The notes below the pieces were generated by a model. It saw only the letters and a list, made by a program, of their open reading frames with translations, had not been told where the DNA came from and did no database searches. A stretch of DNA of 12,077 nucleotides from Bordetella parapertussis (lineage in GTDB: Bacteria; Pseudomonadota; Gammaproteobacteria; Burkholderiales; Burkholderiaceae_C). Position numbers and translations under genes: made by a program. The stretch spans positions 1 through 12,077 of the forward strand of contig CAMCES010000051.1 of assembly GCA_945873925.1 (NCBI GenBank), read 5' to 3'. Every line of letters starts with the position of its first letter. The stretch's first letter is position 1. Below are positions 6,838 through 12,077 of the stretch, piece after piece.

Positions 6838-6884
6838 ATTTATCTGAACCCAATGAAATAATTTGAATAGATCAGATTTATCTG
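6838..6884. repeat. Repeated ATTTATCTG element upstream of the regulator gene
   Basis: ATTTATCTG occurs at 6838-6846 and again at 6876-6884. The second copy forms part of the palindrome CAGAT-TT-ATCTG (6873-6884), which ends 16 bases before the ATG at 6901. A full site plus a half site 38 bases apart would fit autoregulation by the winged-helix protein encoded just downstream. This is inference from position alone. The remainder of 6616-6900 shows no gene. Confidence 0.4.
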
Positions 6885-6900
6885 TTTTAGTGGGTGGTCG

Positions 6901-7251
6901 ATGCGCTCAAACTATTACCTGGATTTTTTAATTCAAATCAAAAAAATCAGCGTTTCTGGTGAGGCCGTGCTGAATGATCCGATTTGTAAACAGGTTCTTG
7001 AGGAAATTGCTGTGGCCGAGCGAATCGCTCACCCCCTGACGGTGTCATCGGTCATGCGCTTGCGGCATGTCGCCTCGCCGGCCACCTTGCACAGAAAACT
7101 GGACCTGCTGGTACGTGCTGATTTGGTTTGCGCCTCTTTCGAAGGAGGCAATAAGCGCACCAAATTCATGGTTTTGACCGATTCTGGTCATAAATACTTT
7201 CAAAAACTCTCCATGTTGATCGAATCGCTGAAACTCTCACACAGTCCTTGA
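6901..7251 (+). CDS. Small winged-helix DNA-binding protein, MarR-like
   Basis: The protein has 116 residues and is not assigned to a named regulator. Residues about 24-48 (ICKQVLEEIAVAERIAHPLTV) give a lead helix. A helix-turn-helix follows (VSSVMRLRHVASPATLHRKLDLLVRADLV, about 48-76), in which SPATLHRKLDLL looks like the recognition helix. A beta-wing comes next (FEGGNKRTKFMVLTDSG, about 80-96), then a C-terminal helix that could dimerise. This order matches MarR-type winged helices, though the protein is shorter than classical MarR (about 140-150) at the N-terminus. No ligand pocket or cysteine switch is evident. The ribosome site is weak (GGGTGG). It lies 67 bases upstream of the pilB-like gene on the same strand, so control of the pilus genes or of itself is plausible but unproven. 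Confidence 0.7.
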   Translation: MRSNYYLDFLIQIKKISVSGEAVLNDPICKQVLEEIAVAERIAHPLTVSSVMRLRHVASPATLHRKLDLLVRADLVCASFEGGNKRTKFMVLTDSGHKYFQKLSMLIESLKLSHSP

Positions 7252-7299
7252 GTTGCGATTCATTCATCAGTGAGTTGAAGTAAGCCCGTTGCATTGCCT

Positions 7300-7319
7300 T
7301 GTTTCCTATATTGGAAACA
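7300..7319 (+). promoter_or_regulatory. Palindrome over the pilB-like ribosome-binding site
   Basis: TGTTTCC (7300-7306) and GGAAACA (7313-7319) are perfect 7-bp arms with spacer TATATT; the last A is the first base of the ATG at 7319. The right arm contains the only SD-like bases (GGAA). It could be a DNA operator or an RNA hairpin that hides the start site. Which of the two cannot be told from sequence. Confidence 0.5.
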
Positions 7320-8464
7320 TGAACACCAAACATTCAAACCCGGACCAACAGCAGCAAGACCAGCAGGTGGTTGACTGGTTGAGCCAATTGCTACGACATA
7401 CCCTCGAGTCTCGGGCGTCTGATATCCACTTAGAGCCCTACGAATCGTTGTTGCGCATCCGCATGCGAATCGACGGTTTGTTGCATGAAATGACAGCGCC
7501 GCCTGCAAACATGAGGGACCGGATCATCTCGCGCATCAAAGTGTTGTCCAAATTGGACATCGCCGAGAAAAGACTGCCGCAAGATGGGCGGATGCAATTT
7601 CCCCTGGAAAACAGGCTGGTTGACTTGCGTGTCAGTACCCTGCCTACCCTGCATGGTGAAAAAGCGGTTTTGCGCATTTTAGATTTCCAAACCCAAGCCT
7701 TGAACTTTGACGCCCTGGGCTTAGAACCCACAGCGCGGACAAAGCTGGTCAATGCCATCAACCGGCCCCACGGCATGGTCTTGATCACCGGACCGACTGG
7801 CTCAGGCAAAACCGTGACCCTCTACACCTGCTTGGCGCACCTGAATTCACCCAGGATCAATATCGCGACGGTCGAGGATCCTGCGGAAATCATCTTGCCA
7901 GGGATCAACCAAGTCAATGTGAATGACAAGTTGGGGTTGAGTTTTGCAACGGCTTTGCGGTCTTTGCTCCGCCAAGATCCCGACGTGTTGATGCTGGGTG
8001 AGATACGGGATGCAGAGACTGCGGACATGGCAGTCAAAGCATCCCAAACGGGTCACCTCGTGTTGTCCACACTTCACACCAATGATGCACCCAGTACTTT
8101 GGTCCGTCTAAGCCACATGGGCATCGCCGGATTCAATTTGGCCAGCAGTATTTCCTTGGTCACGGCTCAGCGACTCGTCAGGCGCTTGTGCCCGGCGTGT
8201 AAAACACCCGTGCCCGGGCAAGACCGATTTCGAGCAGTCGGGTGTGCCTCATGCCAAGACGGTTTTTCGGGGCGGCTTGCCATACACCAAGTCATGCCCA
8301 TCACAGAGGCTATCCAAGCCATGATTTTGGATAAATCTCCCTTGCACCGGATCGCTGCCCAGGCCGCCAGTGAAGGGGTGCAAACATTGCGCGAATCCGG
8401 ACTATCCAAGGTCTTGCAAGGGGAGACCTCGCTGGAAGAAATTCTGAGCGTCACGCATGGCTGA
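7319..8464 (+). CDS. pilB: PilB/GspE-type assembly ATPase lacking the MshEN domain
   Basis: Hexameric ATPase expected to power extension of a type IV pilus or related pseudopilus at the inner membrane. From the ATG at 7319 there are 381 residues, against about 570 for a usual PilB. The N2 domain is present (SRASDIHLEPYESLLRIRMR, 31-50) and the core is complete: Walker A GPTGSGKT 158-165, Asp box TVEDPAE 184-190 (usual EDPVE), Walker B with E228 in LGEIRD, and His box with H246 and H253. A four-cysteine zinc site follows (C291, C294, C309, C312), then GRLAIHQVMPI. The N-terminal MshEN/N1 domain is absent, and nothing upstream encodes it. An in-frame TTG at 7289 would add only 10 residues. The stop overlaps the pilC-like start. 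HofB, GspE or ComGA-like roles cannot be excluded. Confidence 0.85.
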   Translation: MNTKHSNPDQQQQDQQVVDWLSQLLRHTLESRASDIHLEPYESLLRIRMRIDGLLHEMTAPPANMRDRIISRIKVLSKLDIAEKRLPQDGRMQFPLENRLVDLRVSTLPTLHGEKAVLRILDFQTQALNFDALGLEPTARTKLVNAINRPHGMVLITGPTGSGKTVTLYTCLAHLNSPRINIATVEDPAEIILPGINQVNVNDKLGLSFATALRSLLRQDPDVLMLGEIRDAETADMAVKASQTGHLVLSTLHTNDAPSTLVRLSHMGIAGFNLASSISLVTAQRLVRRLCPACKTPVPGQDRFRAVGCASCQDGFSGRLAIHQVMPITEAIQAMILDKSPLHRIAAQAASEGVQTLRESGLSKVLQGETSLEEILSVTHG

Positions 8465-9527
8465 CATTTCATTGCAGCAATTGACCGGTTTTACCCACCA
8501 GTTGGCTACTTTGCTCGGCGCAGGCATTCCGTTGCTGCAGGCCTTGGAAACCATGGCCATGAGCGCATCGAACAAGCCTTTGCAAAACCTGGCTAACTCC
8601 TTGCGGTTATCGGTGTCAAATGGCCACTCACTGCAGCACGCATTGACCCAAACCCAGGTTTTTGACGCCTTCTTTTGCCAACTGGTCGCAGCCGGCGAAC
8701 TCTCCGGCACCCTGGATCAGGTGTTGCAACGCTTGGGTTCACACTTGGAAAAGCAACATGCCTTGCGACAGCAGATCAAATCAGCCATGGTCTACCCTGC
8801 TGCCGTAATGTCCATCGCCGTGTTGGTCATCACAGTGATCATGGTTTGGGTCGTGCCTGTTTTTGCAGGTATTTTCAGCTCCTTTCAAACCGAGCTGCCA
8901 GCGGCTACCTTGTGGGTGTTGCATCTGAGCCAGGCCATTGTGAACCATGGTCCTGCAGTTGTCTTGTGCAGTGTGCTGTTTGCATGGTCTGTTTGGCATA
9001 TCTACCAAAGACAGTTGCATTGGCAGTTGAAACTGGCGATTGCAGTGTTGCGCATGCCTGTCGTTGGACTGTTCATTCAGGCAAGCACTTTGGCCGCGTG
9101 GACCCGCTGCCTGTCAACCTTGGTCAATGCCAGTGTGCCCTTGTTGGATGCACTTGAGGTGACTGCTGGTATCTGCCAAAACCGGGCATTCAGCCTGACC
9201 ACCCTGGCAGTCCGCTACAGCGTCTCGCAAGGTCGAAGTTTGGCCCAAGCCATGCAATCGGTTTACCCCTTGTACCCCGGCTCGGGCATTCAAAAAAGTT
9301 TATTCCCCCTAATGCTTGTGCATATGGTCGCCATCGGTGAGGAGTCAGGTGCATTGGCGCACCTGCTGGCGCGAGCTGCACAAGAACTGGAACAACAGAT
9401 CGAGCAACAAATCCAGTCCATGCTGCAACTGCTGGAACCCTTGATGCTGGTTGTTTTGGGTACGGTGGTCGGTGGTTTGGTGGTGGCCTTGTACCTGCCC
9501 GTTTTTCAATTGGGCCAATTGATGTGA
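8457..9527 (+). CDS. pilC: PilC/GspF-type inner-membrane platform protein
   Basis: Polytopic inner-membrane protein that works with the PilB-type ATPase to assemble pilin subunits. It has 356 residues against about 405 for a usual PilC. Two T2SSF domains are visible, about residues 8-130 and 213-338, each with a matching GExSGxL signature (80-86 and 294-300). Hydrophobic segments lie near 112-136, 166-184 and 326-348. The first domain begins almost at the start codon (FTHQLATLLGAGIPLLQALE), so the usual cytoplasmic lead-in of about 50 residues is missing. The ATG overlaps the pilB-like stop by 8 bases (ATGGCTGA), which indicates translational coupling. coaE follows after 24 bases and no prepilin peptidase gene lies between. 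Confidence 0.87.
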   Translation: MADISLQQLTGFTHQLATLLGAGIPLLQALETMAMSASNKPLQNLANSLRLSVSNGHSLQHALTQTQVFDAFFCQLVAAGELSGTLDQVLQRLGSHLEKQHALRQQIKSAMVYPAAVMSIAVLVITVIMVWVVPVFAGIFSSFQTELPAATLWVLHLSQAIVNHGPAVVLCSVLFAWSVWHIYQRQLHWQLKLAIAVLRMPVVGLFIQASTLAAWTRCLSTLVNASVPLLDALEVTAGICQNRAFSLTTLAVRYSVSQGRSLAQAMQSVYPLYPGSGIQKSLFPLMLVHMVAIGEESGALAHLLARAAQELEQQIEQQIQSMLQLLEPLMLVVLGTVVGGLVVALYLPVFQLGQLM

Positions 9528-9551
9528 GCCTGTTTCATATAGACTTTCAAC

Positions 9552-10157
9552 ATGGCCTCACCCAGTTTTCATCGCATCGGTTTGACCGGCGGCATCGGCA
9601 GCGGTAAAACCACATTGGGCCAGATGTTGGTGGCACGCGGCATCCCCTTGGTTGACGCAGATGCCATTTCGCACCAAGTCACTGCGCCCCAAGGCGCAGG
9701 CATTGAACCGATCAGACGCCATTTCGGTAATGCCTATATCAACGAACAAGGCGCCTTGGACCGTGACCGGATGCGCCAACATGTGTTCTCCAACCCCGAG
9801 GCTAAGCAGGCACTGCAAAGCCTGCTTCACCCGTTGATATTCCAAGGCATGATCCAGGCGATGGATGTCACGGCACAGCAAGGCCATGCCATGGTATTGG
9901 TTGACATCCCGTTGTTGCTCGAATCTGTGCGCTGGCGCGGTCTGCTGGACAAGGTCATCGTGGTGGACTGCAGCGAACAAACGCAAGTCAGGCGAGTCAT
10001 GGCGCGCAACCAGTTGTCAGCGCCAGAAGTTCGCCAAATCATCCAGCAACAAGCCAGCCGATCACGGCGTTTGGCGGCCGCAGATGTGGTGGTTTTCAAT
10101 GACGAAGATGACTTGCCAAAACTGCAGGCACATGCGCTGGGAATGATCCTGCCTTGA
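9552..10157 (+). CDS. coaE: Dephospho-CoA kinase
   Basis: Phosphorylates the 3'-hydroxyl of dephospho-CoA with ATP, the last step of coenzyme A synthesis. The 201 residues match the usual length. Walker A GGIGSGKT is at 13-20, the DAD motif at 35-37 and MARNQLS in the lid region. QQASRSRRLAAADVVVFN near the C-terminus is the common DPCK ending. The ATG at 9552 gives the expected N-terminus, yet no Shine-Dalgarno is visible, so it may rely on coupling with the upstream gene. Its place behind pil genes and before zapD is conserved in beta- and gammaproteobacteria. Confidence 0.96.
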   Translation: MASPSFHRIGLTGGIGSGKTTLGQMLVARGIPLVDADAISHQVTAPQGAGIEPIRRHFGNAYINEQGALDRDRMRQHVFSNPEAKQALQSLLHPLIFQGMIQAMDVTAQQGHAMVLVDIPLLLESVRWRGLLDKVIVVDCSEQTQVRRVMARNQLSAPEVRQIIQQQASRSRRLAAADVVVFNDEDDLPKLQAHALGMILP

Positions 10158-10235
10158 TAAAGTTCAGCCCCTGGAATCGGTCTCTTCAGCGGTTATCATT
10201 CGCCTGTCTTTCCAATCCCAAGGCAAGTTCTGTCC

Positions 10236-10988
10236 GTGATTCTTTACGAACACCCATTCAACGAGCGTATCCGCACTTATTTGCGGTTGGAATACCTCCT
10301 TGGCCGATTCGAACATTTACTGCTGCGCACGTCTGAGATCGACCACCATTTCGCACTGACCACCCTGTTTGAAATCGTGGAAGTGGGCGGACGTTCGGAC
10401 TTGAAGTCAGACATCCTCAAAGAACTTGATCGACACAAGCAGCAATTTTTAAGTTACCGTGGCAACCCCTCGGTGTCAGAGGATGTGTTGGATGATTTGC
10501 TCAAACGCATAGAGCATTGCCTGCAAGGCTTCAACACTTATGGCGGCCGTTTGAGTAACTGCGTGACCGACAGCGATTTTTTAAGCAGTCTGCGCAACCG
10601 CGCCGCGGTGCCAGGTGGCACATGCGCTTTTGACCTGCCCAGCTACCATGCTTGGCATCAACGCGACCCAGACCAACGTCGCCAAGACATTTTGAAATGG
10701 TCTGAGCCGCTCAAAGTGCTCAACGACAGCGTTAGTTTGTTGATGCGGTTATTGCGCGAAAGCGGTTCCCCTCAGCGCGTGATGGCCACACAGGGTCAAT
10801 TTCAACAAGCCCTACCGCAGGGCCGCTTTCAAATGATGCGCGTTTTCATCGATCCAGCCATGGGTTTGGTGCCTGAGATCAGCGGCAACCGCATGATGGT
10901 TTGGGTTCGCTTGATTCACCAGTCTTGGGAAACCAAACCCCAAGCCGCGGTGGGCAATGCCGAATTTGAAATCGAGCTTTGCGCCTAA
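10236..10988 (+). CDS. zapD: Cell division protein ZapD
   Basis: ZapD (YacF) cross-links FtsZ filaments and stabilises the Z ring at mid-cell. The 250 residues match the family length. The N-terminus ILYEHPFNERIRTYLRLEYL is a clear signature, and FNTYGGRLSN and LPSYHAWHQRDPDQR are further conserved-looking parts. The start is GTG at 10236, since the conserved sequence begins exactly there; AAGG at 10220-10223 is a distant, weak ribosome site. A 78-base gap follows coaE and holds a possible -10 (TATCAT, 10194-10199) without a good -35. The TAA stop overlaps the TAG of the opposing mutT-like gene by 4 bases. Confidence 0.93.
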   Translation: MILYEHPFNERIRTYLRLEYLLGRFEHLLLRTSEIDHHFALTTLFEIVEVGGRSDLKSDILKELDRHKQQFLSYRGNPSVSEDVLDDLLKRIEHCLQGFNTYGGRLSNCVTDSDFLSSLRNRAAVPGGTCAFDLPSYHAWHQRDPDQRRQDILKWSEPLKVLNDSVSLLMRLLRESGSPQRVMATQGQFQQALPQGRFQMMRVFIDPAMGLVPEISGNRMMVWVRLIHQSWETKPQAAVGNAEFEIELCA

Positions 10989-11437
10989 GCCAACCACGCC
11001 AAGACCGGCACTGTGCCCGGCAACAATGGCGATACCGCCACAGGCAAGCGCTGCCAACTGAACTGCTGACCCTCTTTCATCTGCAAATCGCCAGACCATT
11101 GCATGACTTTGCAAAAGTGCAAATCCACAAAGGCATGGGGATAGTCGATGCGCTCGGTTTTCCAGGGAACGGGGTCATGGATGGAGATACCAAGCTCTTC
11201 ATGTAACTCGCGTCGTAGGGCTTGGACCACGGTTTCACCAGGTTCCAACTTGCCACCCGGAAACTCCCAATGACCCGCATAGGCTTTGCCGGGGGGTCGG
11301 GTGGTGAGCAAAAAGCGGCCATCGGGCTGGAACAGCACGCCCACTGCCACCAAGGTCAAAGCCCTGTCAGCACCACCCTCGCGGGGCAACTGCGGATCGG
11401 CAACACGAACCGGCGGGAAAGACGCACCTTGGTTCAT
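10985..11437 (-). CDS. mutT: MutT-type Nudix hydrolase
   Basis: Predicted nucleoside-triphosphate pyrophosphatase; in MutT the substrate is 8-oxo-dGTP, cleared from the nucleotide pool to prevent A:T to C:G mutations. From the ATG at 11437 there are 150 residues. The Nudix box spans 62-84 (G62, E68, R76-E77-L78, E80-E81, G83) and is preceded by GHWEFPG, as in MutT. The end WQRLPVAVSPLLPGTVPVLAWLA resembles other betaproteobacterial homologues. The frame is open 38 codons further upstream, but that part lies inside the DUF815 gene, so the shorter start is chosen; it lies 4 bases after that gene's stop. Substrate specificity within the Nudix family is inferred from context next to coaE-zapD. 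Confidence 0.85.
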   Translation of the reverse strand: MNQGASFPPVRVADPQLPREGGADRALTLVAVGVLFQPDGRFLLTTRPPGKAYAGHWEFPGGKLEPGETVVQALRRELHEELGISIHDPVPWKTERIDYPHAFVDLHFCKVMQWSGDLQMKEGQQFSWQRLPVAVSPLLPGTVPVLAWLA

Positions 11438-11441
11438 AGGC

Positions 11442-12077
11442 TCAATGACCCAGTCGCCCGGTAAAGTCTCTGGCAAATTGGTAGGCCACGCGTCCGCTGC
11501 GTGAACCGCGCTCCAACGCCCAAACCAAGGCCTCGGGGTGCGCTTTCTCACAGTCTGCCGAAGGCACTCCCAGCGAGACCAGCCATTGGTTGACGATCTG
11601 CAAATATGCTTCTTGGCTGAAAGGGTAAAAACTCAGCCACAAACCAAATCGCTCGGAGAGGGAGATTTTTTCTTCGATCACTTCACCCGGATGCACTTCT
11701 CCATCTTCGGTGTGCTGGTAGCTCAGGTTGTCTTTCATGTACTCGGGCAAAAGGTGGCGTCGGTTGCTGGTGGCATAGATCAAGACATTGGGCGTGGTGG
11801 CTGCCACGCTGCCATCGAGGATAGATTTCAAGGCTTTATAGCCAGGTTCGCCTTCTTCAAAACTCAGATCGTCGCAAAAAACAATGAATTTTTCAGGCCG
11901 CTCAAACACCACATCGATGATGTCGGGCAAATCGGTCATGTCCTGCTTATCGACTTCGATCAACCGCAAGCCTTGGGCAGCGTAGGTGTTCAAACACGCT
12001 TTCACCAAGGATGATTTGCCAGTGCCCCGAGCGCCGGTGAGCAGCACATTGTTGGCAGGCAAGCCTTGGAGGAATTG
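11442..12077 (-). CDS. DUF815-family AAA+ ATPase (N-terminus outside window)
   Basis: P-loop ATPase of the DUF815 (YifB-unrelated, orphan AAA+) family; no cellular role is established. The visible 211 residues begin mid-protein (QFLQGLPANNVLLTGARGTGKSS). Walker A GARGTGKS is near the window edge at about 12012-12035. Walker B is KFIVFCDDLSF and is followed by EEGEPGYKALKSILDGS. The sensor-like YATSNRRHLLPEYM segment and the C-terminal FGLWLSFYPFSQEAYLQIV and SRSGRVAYQFARDF complete the family pattern. Family members carry an extra N-terminal region of several dozen residues, which would lie beyond 12077. It forms a tight leftward pair with the mutT-like gene. Confidence 0.88.
   Translation of the reverse strand, partial: QFLQGLPANNVLLTGARGTGKSSLVKACLNTYAAQGLRLIEVDKQDMTDLPDIIDVVFERPEKFIVFCDDLSFEEGEPGYKALKSILDGSVAATTPNVLIYATSNRRHLLPEYMKDNLSYQHTEDGEVHPGEVIEEKISLSERFGLWLSFYPFSQEAYLQIVNQWLVSLGVPSADCEKAHPEALVWALERGSRSGRVAYQFARDFTGRLGH

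Noticed and set aside
6820..6861. Shine-Dalgarno-like AGGAGAG at about 6821, considered as a small gene start
   Set aside because: The first ATG after it (6853) opens only two codons, and no start codon sits at a usable distance.
6901..7251. Idea that the small gene before pilB is the detached MshEN domain
   Set aside because: Its sequence reads as a helix-turn-helix with wing and has none of the MshEN nucleotide-binding pattern.
11438..11551. A longer mutT-like start giving 188 residues
   Set aside because: The extra 38 residues overlap the conserved C-terminus of the DUF815 gene and the Nudix part needs only the ATG at 11437.

Overview
The window looks like a chromosomal housekeeping stretch of a betaproteobacterium, most likely Burkholderiales and close to Comamonadaceae. 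This rests on recognisable protein sequences (ProS, RppH, ProB, ObgE, L27, L21, IspB, CoaE, ZapD) and on gene order: rplU-rpmA-obgE-proB divergent from ispB, and pilB-pilC-coaE-zapD-mutT. No rRNA, tRNA, insertion sequence, integrase or CRISPR array was seen. The only accessory-looking part is about 6.05-7.3 kb.

Left part (1-5.06 kb): a proS fragment cut by the left edge reads leftward, divergent from rppH. rppH converges on proB. The leftward run rplU, rpmA, obgE, proB makes two 50S proteins, the ribosome-assembly GTPase and the first proline-biosynthesis enzyme. A strong intrinsic terminator sits between rpmA and obgE. The rplU-ispB divergent spacer holds an extended -10 promoter for rplU, a TATAAT box for ispB, and between them a G-rich tract on the minus strand that could fold as a G-quadruplex.

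Middle part (5.06-7.3 kb): ispB (long-chain polyprenyl diphosphate synthase, quinone side chain) is followed by two small leftward genes for exported proteins. One carries a duplicated C-X11-C unit; the other is a short charged helix. An AT-richer intergenic stretch with several inverted repeats then leads to a small winged-helix regulator reading rightward.

Right part (7.3-12.08 kb): a pilB-like ATPase and a pilC-like membrane platform gene overlap by 8 bases. Both are N-terminally short: the ATPase lacks the MshEN/N1 domain and the platform lacks the usual cytoplasmic lead-in. No prepilin peptidase gene follows; coaE and zapD come directly after. A MutT-type Nudix hydrolase and a DUF815-family ATPase (cut by the right edge) read leftward as a tight pair, and the usual yacG between zapD and mutT is missing. 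The reduced pilus motor pair with its flanking regulator and palindromes is the least ordinary part of the window.
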